Assembly: GCA_052117605.1 (NCBI GenBank)
Contig: JBQKIT010000028.1
DNA length: 18,652 bases
Source: CAG-791 sp000431495
Lineage (GTDB): Bacteria > Bacillota > Clostridia > Lachnospirales > Lachnospiraceae
Reading direction: 5' to 3' (one strand)
A program made the translations under genes and the position numbers. Numbering within the stretch: position 1 is the stretch's first letter; every line of letters begins with the position of its first letter. The notes below the pieces were generated by a model that was not told the origin of the DNA, searched no databases, and saw only the letters and a program-made list of their open reading frames with translations. Below are positions 1 through 6,837 of this stretch, piece after piece.

Positions 1-33
1 GCTGACAGGTACTAATCGGTCGGAAGCTTATCC
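1..33 (+). rRNA. 23S ribosomal RNA, 3' end only
   Basis: The first bases match the conserved end of bacterial 23S rRNA: a GCTGAC..GGTACTAAT core followed by GGTCGGAAGCTTATCC. In other bacteria the same core (GCTGACCGATACTAATAGGTCGAGG and variants) closes helix 1 of 23S near its 3' terminus. The rest of the gene lies left of the window. The exact mature end is estimated at about base 33. No 5S rRNA gene follows. Confidence 0.85.
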
Positions 34-156
34 TTAGAAGTCATTGTGTTGCTTGTGTTCCAGAGAGGAACGAAGTTAGAAATAATTTTCTGTGTTCGGT
101 TTTGAAGGCACGGTATTGTGTTTTCAGAAAGTCTATGGTATACTTACCTAGTACTT
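34..156 (+). other. Spacer between 23S rRNA and tRNA array; no 5S gene
   Basis: These 123 bases are AT-rich and hold no recognisable gene. A 5S rRNA would need about 115 bases with the conserved CCGAACACGGAAGTTAAG region, and that is not present. The only element seen is a possible promoter just before tRNA-Asp. The spacer is probably trimmed away from the rRNA and tRNA precursors. Confidence 0.6.
116..144 (+). promoter_or_regulatory. Possible sigma-A promoter for the tRNA array
   Basis: A good -10 box, TATACT (139-144), lies 17 bases after a weak -35 box, TTGTGT (116-121, only TTG matches the consensus). Transcription would begin near 151, a few bases before the 5' end of tRNA-Asp at 157. 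The tRNAs may instead be read through from the rRNA operon, or both may occur. The weak -35 keeps this tentative. Confidence 0.35.
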
Positions 157-230
157 GGCCTGGTGGCTCAGCTGGTTAGAGCGCCGCCCTGTCACGGCGG
201 AGGTCGTGGGTCCGAATCCCATCCGGGTCG
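157..230 (+). tRNA. tRNA-Asp (anticodon GTC)
   Basis: A 74-base cloverleaf. The 7-bp acceptor stem pairs GGCCTGG with CCGGGTC, with one G-U pair, and G is the discriminator base. The anticodon loop CTGTCAC reads GTC, and the T arm contains GGGTCCGAATCCC. The 3' CCA is not encoded, so a CCA-adding enzyme is needed. It is the first of six tandem tRNA genes. Confidence 0.96.
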
Positions 231-254
231 TTTTGTTTCTTTTATCTGTTACGT

Positions 255-327
255 GGGGTCTTAGCTCAGCTGGGAGAGCATCTGCCTTACAAGCAGAGGG
301 TCACAGGTTCGAGCCCTGTAGGCCCCA
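255..327 (+). tRNA. tRNA-Val (anticodon TAC)
   Basis: A 73-base cloverleaf with acceptor stem GGGGTCT/AGGCCCC and discriminator A. The anticodon stem CTGCC/AGCAG region presents TAC. D arm and T arm (AGGTTCGAGCCCT) are canonical. No encoded CCA. It lies 24 bases after tRNA-Asp. Confidence 0.96.
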
Positions 328-358
328 TATTTTTTCGTTAGTAGATAGAGAAACGCCC

Positions 359-431
359 GCCGATGTGGCTCAATTGGCAGAGCAGCTGATTTGTAATCAG
401 CAGGTTATCGGTTCGAGTCCGATCATCGGCT
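359..431 (+). tRNA. tRNA-Thr (anticodon TGT)
   Basis: A 73-base cloverleaf with a perfect acceptor stem GCCGATG/CATCGGC and discriminator T. The anticodon stem CTGAT/ATCAG presents TGT. The T arm contains CGGTTCGAGTCCG. No encoded CCA. Confidence 0.96.
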
Positions 432-474
432 TGAACATTTGCCAATGCTTCTTCGGCAGATGAATTTCATATAT

Positions 475-557
475 GGATGGATTCCCGAGTGGCCAAAGGG
501 GACAGACTGTAAATCTGCTGCATATTTGCTTCGGTGGTTCGAATCCACCTCCATCCA
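475..557 (+). tRNA. tRNA-Tyr (anticodon GTA)
   Basis: An 83-base class II tRNA with a long variable arm, as expected for bacterial Tyr. The acceptor stem GGATGGA pairs with TCCATCC, and the discriminator is A. The anticodon stem AGA/TCT presents GTA. The variable arm around 515-532 (GCTGCATATTTGCTTCGG) is extended. No encoded CCA. Confidence 0.95.
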
Positions 558-600
558 CTTGTAACACCAATCACAGTGGACTTTTGCTCCATTGCAATGA

Positions 601-674
601 CGCGGGGTGGAGCAGTCTGGAAGCTCGTCGGGCTCATAACCCGAAGGTCATAGGTTCAAATCCTATCCCCGCTA
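601..674 (+). tRNA. Initiator tRNA-fMet (anticodon CAT)
   Basis: A 74-base tRNA with anticodon CAT. Two initiator hallmarks are visible. Position 1 (C) cannot pair with position 72 (T), which permits formylation. The anticodon stem carries three consecutive G-C pairs (GGG/CCC), which direct it to the ribosomal P site. No encoded CCA. Confidence 0.96.
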
Positions 675-699
675 CTTAATTTCATAAGTTTGATTACAT

Positions 700-772
<73 letters not shown>

Positions 773-797
773 TTTTTTCATGCTCTGACAAGTATAA

Positions 798-851
798 AAA
801 TACCGGCTCTTCTTTGGGATCTGATTCGATCACATAGAAGAGCCGGTATTT
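798..851. terminator. Bidirectional hairpin between tRNA array and mtnN
   Basis: A perfect 16-bp inverted repeat: 798-813 (AAATACCGGCTCTTCT) pairs with 836-851, around a 22-base loop. Read on the minus strand, the stem runs into five T, a classic intrinsic terminator for mtnN and the acylation operon. On the plus strand only three T follow, so termination of the tRNA transcript here would be weaker, perhaps helped by the T run after tRNA-Phe. Confidence 0.85.
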
Positions 852-867
852 CGCTTACATACGAGTT

Positions 868-1563
868 TTACATATGGCTTACCATATACTCCACAATATT
901 TGCGCAGTGAACAGCTGCTTTGGCTTCGAAGGCATCGTAGGATTCTTCAACGCTTTCATCTGCCTTGTCTGAAATGGCACGAATGATAACATACGGGATT
1001 TTATTGGCATAGGATGCCTGGGCAATGGCAGCGCCCTCCATTTCGGTGCACTTGCCATGGAAATCACGCATGAGTTCTTCTTTTCTGGCTCTTGTAGAGA
1101 TGAACTGGTCACCGGAGAGAACCTGGCCTTCAAAGACAGCAACGTCCGGAGCAGCATGCCCTACAGCACGCACAGCAGCGGCACGGAGGCCGGGATCAGC
1201 CGGGAACGCTACTATGCCCATCTGAGGGACTTCCCCCTTCTGATAGCCAAATACGGTGGCATTTACGTCGTGATACTGTGCATCGGTGGAAACAACGATA
1301 TCGCCGATATTAATCGCATTGTCCAACGAACCGGCAACGCCGGTATTGATGATATGAGTGACTTCGAAATGATCGACAAGGAGCTGCACACACATCGCAG
1401 CATTTACCTTGCAGATACCGCTCTTAACAATCACTACGGAAGTTTTTCCTAGAGTTCCCTCACAGAAGGTCATGTTTGCGTAGGTTTCCGTTCTTGAAAT
1501 GACCATCTTTTCCTTCAAGGATGCCACTTCAACATCCATGGCACCGATAATTCCGATTTTCAT
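868..1563 (-). CDS. mtnN: 5'-methylthioadenosine/S-adenosylhomocysteine nucleosidase
   Basis: MtnN (Pfs) cleaves adenine from methylthioadenosine, S-adenosylhomocysteine and 5'-deoxyadenosine in the cytoplasm. This clears inhibitory by-products of SAM-dependent reactions and yields the precursor used by LuxS-type pathways. The 231-residue length is typical. The start MKIGIIGAMDVEV places Glu12 where the family has its active-site acid. The substrate-binding segment CTEMEGAAIA (172-181, Glu174/Glu176) and the catalytic Asp199 in AISDKAD are present. An AAAGGAG site lies 9 bases before the ATG. The gene begins 39 bases after the MBOAT gene on the same strand. I see no clear promoter between them, so it may be the last gene of the acylation operon. 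It ends just before the terminator at 798-851. Confidence 0.95.
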   Translation of the reverse strand: MKIGIIGAMDVEVASLKEKMVISRTETYANMTFCEGTLGKTSVVIVKSGICKVNAAMCVQLLVDHFEVTHIINTGVAGSLDNAINIGDIVVSTDAQYHDVNATVFGYQKGEVPQMGIVAFPADPGLRAAAVRAVGHAAPDVAVFEGQVLSGDQFISTRARKEELMRDFHGKCTEMEGAAIAQASYANKIPYVIIRAISDKADESVEESYDAFEAKAAVHCANIVEYMVSHM

Positions 1564-1602
1564 TCTGTTAGATCTCCTTTGATAATAATTTACAAAATAA
1601 TT

Positions 1603-3117
1603 TTAGAAGTTTGCGTATATAAAGGATTCCGCCTGAAAGCCGGATCCATATTCGCCGAGAATAATTACGATGAAAAAGAGCCCCAGATACAGCAGCCAGC
1701 GCAGGGGAAGGCTCTGCTGCGCCGCCATGGAACGCACGGAGCCCTTCTGCTGAAGAGATTCCACATAAAACATCAGCAGAAGAGAAAGGATCAGAACAAG
1801 AATATCGTAGAGATCCAGACCGAGCGTGGTGAATCCGGTCATGGAAAAGACGGATAAATTCCAGGTTCCGATAGCGCGATACATGTGAAGCGCGGTGGCG
1901 AAGCTGTCTGCACGGAAGAAAATAAAGCCGCTGCAGACAAGAAGAAAGGTACGAACCCGCTGAAAAGCAATGTGTCCTGCGGATTCAGTTTGAATATGAA
2001 GAAGCCGGTTGATCCGGTTCCATAAAGGGGCGCCCTCCTGCTCCAGGAATATGTAGCAGAAGTGCAAAAGGCCGGAGCCGATGATGTATTTGAGAAAGCC
2101 GCCATGCCAGAAGCCAACGACAAACCACATGAGGAACATGGCCAGGTACATGGGGACTTTTTTCCCTTTTTTACGGCCGAAACGAGGAATGGATTTCTCA
2201 CGGATCCGATAGAACAGCTCCGACTTCTGAATCGGATAGAAGACATAGTCCTTGCACCAGGTTCCAAGAGTAATGTGCCACCGTCTCCAGAATTCCGTCA
2301 TGGAGCGGGAAAAGAACGGAGACGTAAAATTATCCGGCAGTGTAATACCGAGGACCTCAGCCATACCGATTACAATGTCCATGCATCCTGAGAAGTCACA
2401 ATAGAGCTGAAATGCAAAAAGGATCGCGGCAACAGGAATATAAAATCCGTTATAAAGGCCGTAATTACCGAAAATGGTATTCACCGGAACAGCGGCGCGT
2501 TCGGAGATGACGAGCTTTTTGAAAAAGCCCCATAGGATTCGCTGAGAGCCGCGTGTCAGATTCTCATAAGAAAAGGATCGTCTGGAGGAGAACTGAGGAG
2601 CAAGCGCCTCGTAGCGGCTGATCGGCCCGGAGGTAATCTGCGGGAAGAAGCTGCCGAATACTGCAAAACGAAGATAGCTGCGCTCCGGCTCCAGACCTCC
2701 GTCATTGACGCTGATGAGGTAACCGAGCAGCTGCAGTGTGTAGAAGGAAATTCCGAGAGGAGCGACGGCAGACAAATCCGGTACAGAAACAGGAATATGA
2801 AGTGCGGACAGAACATTCTGCGAACACGGAAGATACTTAAATGCAAACAGGAAGCCGAGATTCAGGAGAACCGTCAGGATATAAATACATTTGGCGGAAG
2901 AAGAACCTCGATGAAGACCGATGAAGCGTGCTGCTGCATAGACGCTTACAATGGATGCAGTAAGGAAGCCCAGAGCAATCGGAAAGCTCCCGAGCGGAAG
3001 AAGAAAAATAACGTTTGCCGCAAGGAGCAGAGCGTTCTGGAATCTGCCCGGAACCAGATAATATACAATTGTCAGAAGCAGGCAGAAAGCCAGAAATTCA
3101 CCGGAAATCAGAGCCAT
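1603..3117 (-). CDS. MBOAT-family membrane O-acyltransferase (DltB/AlgI type), locus 1
   Basis: Members of this family take an activated acyl group from the cytoplasmic side and move it across the membrane to an acceptor on an envelope polymer (DltB: D-alanine on teichoic acid; AlgI: acetate on alginate). The 504-residue protein is mostly hydrophobic, with about ten membrane segments. Family marks in order are GISFYTLQLLGYLI (122-135), GPISRYEAL (164-172), QLYCDFSG (237-244), FWRRWHITLG (276-285, His281), and GFWHGG (335-340), whose His338 is the expected catalytic residue. The ATG is preceded by AAGAGG. It lies 49 bases after the acyl carrier protein gene, in line with the FkbH-like and SGNH-like genes. 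This suggests the ACP delivers its donor, much as D-alanyl-DltC serves DltB. Donor and acceptor cannot be read from sequence. Confidence 0.92.
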   Translation of the reverse strand: MALISGEFLAFCLLLTIVYYLVPGRFQNALLLAANVIFLLPLGSFPIALGFLTASIVSVYAAARFIGLHRGSSSAKCIYILTVLLNLGFLFAFKYLPCSQNVLSALHIPVSVPDLSAVAPLGISFYTLQLLGYLISVNDGGLEPERSYLRFAVFGSFFPQITSGPISRYEALAPQFSSRRSFSYENLTRGSQRILWGFFKKLVISERAAVPVNTIFGNYGLYNGFYIPVAAILFAFQLYCDFSGCMDIVIGMAEVLGITLPDNFTSPFFSRSMTEFWRRWHITLGTWCKDYVFYPIQKSELFYRIREKSIPRFGRKKGKKVPMYLAMFLMWFVVGFWHGGFLKYIIGSGLLHFCYIFLEQEGAPLWNRINRLLHIQTESAGHIAFQRVRTFLLVCSGFIFFRADSFATALHMYRAIGTWNLSVFSMTGFTTLGLDLYDILVLILSLLLMFYVESLQQKGSVRSMAAQQSLPLRWLLYLGLFFIVIILGEYGSGFQAESFIYANF

Positions 3118-3166
3118 AGTTTTCCTCTTGATAAGACTGCTGTGAAATCATCCTTCAGGAAATCTG

Positions 3167-3406
3167 TCAGATGCGGGACAGAATAATATCTGCCATTTCA
3201 CCGACATTTTTCATTCCGGTGGTTTCCGACATACTGAATTTCATGCCGAAGGCTTTCTCGACGGAGACAATGAGGTCAATGTGCTCCAGGGAATCCCAGT
3301 CTTCGATGTCCGCAGAGGTTGTGCCGTCGCTCAGAGTAATGGAATCATCGTCGAAAACCGTGCGGAATACTTCGGTAAGCTTGTCAAATACTTCTTCTCT
3401 TGTCAT
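3167..3406 (-). CDS. Acyl carrier protein dedicated to the acylation locus
   Basis: This 79-residue acidic protein has the acyl carrier protein fold signature. The phosphopantetheine attachment site is in DWDSLEHIDL, with Ser39 in the DSL motif. It should be converted to holo form by a phosphopantetheinyl transferase and then carry an acyl thioester. It is probably not the housekeeping fatty-acid AcpP: no fab genes are near, the motif is DSLEHI rather than the usual DSLD.VE, and it sits between an FkbH-like gene and an MBOAT gene. It resembles the DltC-like or D-glyceryl carriers found beside FkbH proteins. An AAGGAG site lies 8 bases before the ATG. The gap from the preceding FkbH-like gene is 57 bases. 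Confidence 0.92.
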   Translation of the reverse strand: MTREEVFDKLTEVFRTVFDDDSITLSDGTTSADIEDWDSLEHIDLIVSVEKAFGMKFSMSETTGMKNVGEMADIILSRI

Positions 3407-3463
3407 GGTAATTCTCCTTCATATAAAAAATGTGAAATCGTCATGCAGATGTTCAAGAGCCTG

Positions 3464-5260
3464 CTAATCAGGATTTACCTGGATGACGTCGTTCTTCTGA
3501 GTATAGCCCTCTTCCAGGGAAAACTCCCAGACCGAATTTCCATCCGGATCTTCGGAAATCCGGGAGAAGCCCTGAAGAGAATAGAAATCCTTTACCATTT
3601 TGTTCTTGGCGGTGGGATAGTAATAGCCGCGGATGGTCCGGATGCCGCGTTTTTTGCAGGCGGCTGCCAGAGAATCCATCATGGCAAATTCCATGTTCCG
3701 CTTCAGAACCCGGCAGCTCATGAGCCAGAGATCGATGTGGAACCGTGCGGAATCCGCAGCATCCACATGACCGAACACAACACTGACAACGCCGTTGTCG
3801 CCGAAGCAATCCTCCAACTTTCCGTATAACGTAATATAGGAAGAATCGGAAGCATATTGCTCAATATCAGCCTGCGAGCAGCGAAGAGTGGTCAGATTGA
3901 ACTGATTGCTCTTGTTTGTCAGCTGGGCAATGCGGGCCATATACATGGGAGAAAATGGAAGAATCTCCGCCTTCATCTTCAGAGAAAGAAGGTAGTCGTG
4001 GTAATCCGTGAAGGATGCTTCCTGATGCTGACGCTTCAGATTTGCCTTATACATCTCATTGCGGCTGAGATCATCCCGTGAGAGTGCAGTGACCTCGAAG
4101 TAGCCTGCGCGGTCCAGATCGGTAATATAGTGCTCCGGTACCGTCATCTCAGGAACAGCGGCTTCGGGCACCTGACTCTTCACAATATGCCGTTCTGCAG
4201 GATTGTCATCCACAAAAACAAGACTGTCCGTACCGATGTTGATCTGTGAAGCAATTTCAACGAGATTGCGGTCCTTCGGCTCCCAGTTTGCCTTGATGAC
4301 AAGAAAATCATCCGGATGAAGAATACTGTCGGGGCGGTTTAAGCCGGCGATAGCATTTTCCTCGTCGTTTTTCGAATCAATGCTCAGCAGTACGCCCAGA
4401 TCGGTGTGCTCCTTCACATAGTGCTGAAACTCGCTGTAAAGCTGCGCAGTGGGTGTTTCCTGTCCGATTTCGATGTTCTCCGGGCCGTCATCTCCGACAA
4501 TGCCTCCCCAAAGAGTGTTGTCGAGATCCAGAACCAGAGCCTTTTTATTCCGTCCGTAAATAGAGCCAATGATATTGGAAAGATTATAAGCAAGCTCCGG
4601 AATGGCAGGAACTGCCAGCGCATACTTGTACATATGCCAGTAATAGGGATCTGCCCATTTGGTTAAACCGTAACAGGAAGCAAGATAGTTGATATCCTGA
4701 ATGAAGAAATTGTCATGAGTTTGCGCATAACGGTAAAACAGATCATTCAGCCTTGACACAAAGTTCAGCTTCCCGTGGGAATCGGAGACATCCTTATTCC
4801 CGAGCAGGCGGTAAAAGGGCTGTTCAAAATTGTTCTGGATCACAGGGCAGTGAAAGGACGCCGCGATTTTGTCCCACATCTGTTCATAGGGGCGATAGGC
4901 GGAAAGAAGCATGGACTCGATGTCGTCCTCGCTGCAGCGAACGGTCGGAAATTCATGGATGTTCCGGGTGGAGGTGTGGATATAAATCAGATCGGGTGCG
5001 AAGGAAACGAGCTCCGGATTATCAAACATCACGTCCTGCCAGTATTGCGCATATTCGCACTCATAGAAAACAGGTGCAATTCCCTTGTTTAAAAGGAAAA
5101 GCTCCAGAACTTTTTTGATATCATTGGTTGTGGAGCCGCCGAGAATTGCTATTTTCTTGGTGATGCGTGAGCTTTTGTCGTCCAGCAGTCTGCGGCGGAG
5201 AGATTTCTTTTTCTGCAGAATGAGCTCTGCGTCAAATGGGTATTCCAATTCGCTTAGCAT
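3464..5260 (-). CDS. FkbH-like HAD-IIIC protein (probable acyl/glyceryl-ACP loading enzyme)
   Basis: In polyketide pathways FkbH-type enzymes dephosphorylate 1,3-bisphosphoglycerate and load the D-glyceryl group onto an acyl carrier protein. The 598 residues show the full three-part family layout. The N-terminal SGNH-like segment has IAILGGSTTNDI (37-48). The HAD-IIIC core has motif I DLDNTLWGGIVGDDG (245-259), motif II SIDSKND (293-299) and motif III VFVDDNPAER (348-357). The C-terminal GNAT-like part has AQLTNKSNQFNLTT (445-458), MSCRVLKRNME (514-524) and PTAKNKMVKDFYSLQGF (549-565). The Cys516 segment resembles the conserved SCRV Cys I recall as the likely covalent acyl site. The ATG follows the SGNH stop by one base and has an AAAGGAGG site lying inside that gene, so translation is probably coupled. 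Substrate identity is inferred from the family; other small acyl groups are possible. Confidence 0.9.
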   Translation of the reverse strand: MLSELEYPFDAELILQKKKSLRRRLLDDKSSRITKKIAILGGSTTNDIKKVLELFLLNKGIAPVFYECEYAQYWQDVMFDNPELVSFAPDLIYIHTSTRNIHEFPTVRCSEDDIESMLLSAYRPYEQMWDKIAASFHCPVIQNNFEQPFYRLLGNKDVSDSHGKLNFVSRLNDLFYRYAQTHDNFFIQDINYLASCYGLTKWADPYYWHMYKYALAVPAIPELAYNLSNIIGSIYGRNKKALVLDLDNTLWGGIVGDDGPENIEIGQETPTAQLYSEFQHYVKEHTDLGVLLSIDSKNDEENAIAGLNRPDSILHPDDFLVIKANWEPKDRNLVEIASQINIGTDSLVFVDDNPAERHIVKSQVPEAAVPEMTVPEHYITDLDRAGYFEVTALSRDDLSRNEMYKANLKRQHQEASFTDYHDYLLSLKMKAEILPFSPMYMARIAQLTNKSNQFNLTTLRCSQADIEQYASDSSYITLYGKLEDCFGDNGVVSVVFGHVDAADSARFHIDLWLMSCRVLKRNMEFAMMDSLAAACKKRGIRTIRGYYYPTAKNKMVKDFYSLQGFSRISEDPDGNSVWEFSLEEGYTQKNDVIQVNPD

Positions 5261-5261
5261 A

Positions 5262-6785
5262 TCAGTTTCCGGCCTCCTTTAAGTGAGTCACGGTGTTTCC
5301 GTCATAGCTGAATGAAATGCAGTCGAGTAAACGCCTTGTGTTTTTATTGTATACAGCAATGCGAAGTCCAGCCTGTTCCGTGGCACAGTTCGTGCCATTA
5401 ATCACCATTTTATCCTGTCCTTCGGAATCATAGGTGAGCTGAAGCCGCATGCTGCCAAAGGAATCTTTGTATAAGAGAGGATGATCCCAGTCGGTCTCGG
5501 ACTGAGCTTCTGTCTGGATGCTTCCGGCGTCAAGAACGGCGTAATAATCGGAATAAGAATCCGTTGAAAGGTCCGGCGAAAGTCCGAGTGCCTGAAAGCC
5601 ATTGGCAAGAACCGGAGAAATTGAGGACGGAATGAAGTCTTCTCCCCAGATCACGTACATCAGATCCTGGTCATCCCGGTAATCCGTAAGCACCTTCAGT
5701 GCCGTATCTGCGCGGGAAACGGTGGTGATGGTCTGGGATCGCTTCACATCCTCATAGCGGATCGAAAGCCGGTCCATTTTCGAAGCAAAGGCGTTGTCAG
5801 AGGAGCGGTCCGGAATGTCATAGTGATCCCGGATATAGCTGCCAAGATAAGCGGTCAGCTTCTCCGCGCCGAAGATATTAAGATGCGGGCCATCCTTGAA
5901 ATCCTCAATGTCCTTCAGACCAAGAGGAGAGGCATCCTCAATGAAATTAAGAAACGGAACGTCATTTGCGGCAGCCAGCTCTGCAACCTGCTGCTGGATT
6001 TTGGGCCGTGCGTTGTAGACGTCCGGAGAGACATCTCCGTATGCATACGAATTGGGGCAGCACATCAGAAGAAGAGATACGTCTTCTTCCCGGCAAAGAT
6101 CCATGATTTTCTGCAGATATTCCCGGGACGGATCGCTCAGCGTGGCTTCCACATCGTATCTTGCAGCCACAGGAGTATCCAGGGGAAGCGTACTTGCATA
6201 CATGACAGAGCCCAGAGTGTCCTTCTGATAGGTTCCGTTCTCAAAATCCGATGCAGTCAGTTCCTTCCAGCGGGAGTGATAGGAGTAGAGCGGGAAATAA
6301 AATTCGGTCCGGTCCTCCCTGGGGATCAGTGCCTGAATCATCTCATAGCGATAGCGGTCGGTGATGGGCATCTGGTCTGTCAGATAGTGAAGAAAGACTT
6401 CGCTGCGCAGCTCAGATAGCTCTTCTGCATAGGTGGTATCCAGAACAATCAGTTTTGGATGATCCTTGCGAATGGCATCCTTCATCAGATAATAGCTGCA
6501 GGCGAGGGACTGATTTCCGTTGGAAAGATTGTAGGAAGCAATTCCATTGCTCTTCCAGAGCTGGACAGGCTGCACACCGTTTTTGGAGACAGAGGAGCCA
6601 AGAAACAGAACGTCAAAGGTGTTGTCCGGATAGTCATAGTAGTAGGGAGAGAGCTCTTCTGCGTCTTTGCCCATGAAAATTCGTTCCGCGTGATGGAGAC
6701 AAAAGCCGGCAAGAAGCAGAAACAAGGTGATACGGATTATGTATTTGAGAATTCCGGAATTTTTCATATGGTAACAGTTTATCAC
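5262..6785 (-). CDS. Membrane-anchored SGNH-hydrolase-like protein with extra C-terminal domain
   Basis: Probably the extracytoplasmic partner of the MBOAT, comparable in role to DltD or AlgX/AlgJ, which finish acyl transfer onto the polymer. A hydrophobic segment (12-31) anchors the N terminus. The SGNH block I is VLFLGSSVSKNG (59-70, Ser64/65). The late block DGPHLNIFGAEKLT (298-311) supplies Asp298 and His301, so a catalytic triad looks intact. Residues about 375-500 form a separate C-terminal domain ending in VINGTNC and LRIAVYNKNTRRLLDCISF. This resembles the ILEI/FAM3-type fold seen on bacterial surface proteins, a tentative match from memory. The start is uncertain: GTG at 6785 has GGAG 13 bases upstream, while ATG at 6767 (MKNSGILKY) has no clear ribosome site but starts nearer the membrane segment. 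It is first gene of the minus-strand operon. Confidence 0.82.
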   Translation of the reverse strand: MINCYHMKNSGILKYIIRITLFLLLAGFCLHHAERIFMGKDAEELSPYYYDYPDNTFDVLFLGSSVSKNGVQPVQLWKSNGIASYNLSNGNQSLACSYYLMKDAIRKDHPKLIVLDTTYAEELSELRSEVFLHYLTDQMPITDRYRYEMIQALIPREDRTEFYFPLYSYHSRWKELTASDFENGTYQKDTLGSVMYASTLPLDTPVAARYDVEATLSDPSREYLQKIMDLCREEDVSLLLMCCPNSYAYGDVSPDVYNARPKIQQQVAELAAANDVPFLNFIEDASPLGLKDIEDFKDGPHLNIFGAEKLTAYLGSYIRDHYDIPDRSSDNAFASKMDRLSIRYEDVKRSQTITTVSRADTALKVLTDYRDDQDLMYVIWGEDFIPSSISPVLANGFQALGLSPDLSTDSYSDYYAVLDAGSIQTEAQSETDWDHPLLYKDSFGSMRLQLTYDSEGQDKMVINGTNCATEQAGLRIAVYNKNTRRLLDCISFSYDGNTVTHLKEAGN

Positions 6786-6804
6786 AATGTCGCCGGATCT
6801 CCTA

Positions 6805-6813
6805 TGTTATAAT
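6805..6813 (+). promoter_or_regulatory. Extended -10 promoter for the two-component system, in a divergent intergenic gap
   Basis: A perfect TATAAT (6808-6813) is preceded by TG at 6805-6806, giving an extended -10 element. No good -35 box lies 17 bases upstream. RNA would start near 6820, just before the GGAGG at 6826-6830 and the ATG at 6838. The box contains the palindrome TTATAA; on the opposite strand it reads TATAAC, which could serve as -10 for the divergent SGNH operon. Confidence 0.6.
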
Positions 6814-6837
6814 CCATGCAGAAACGGAGGCTTTTTT

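Noticed and set aside
155..679. Open frames covering the tRNA genes
   Set aside because: They are translations of tRNA sequence and cannot be proteins; each tRNA folds into a complete cloverleaf.
1564..1602. A separate promoter for mtnN
   Set aside because: The gap has AT-rich TATTAT-like bases, but no -35 box at a suitable distance. Read-through from the acylation operon explains it as well.
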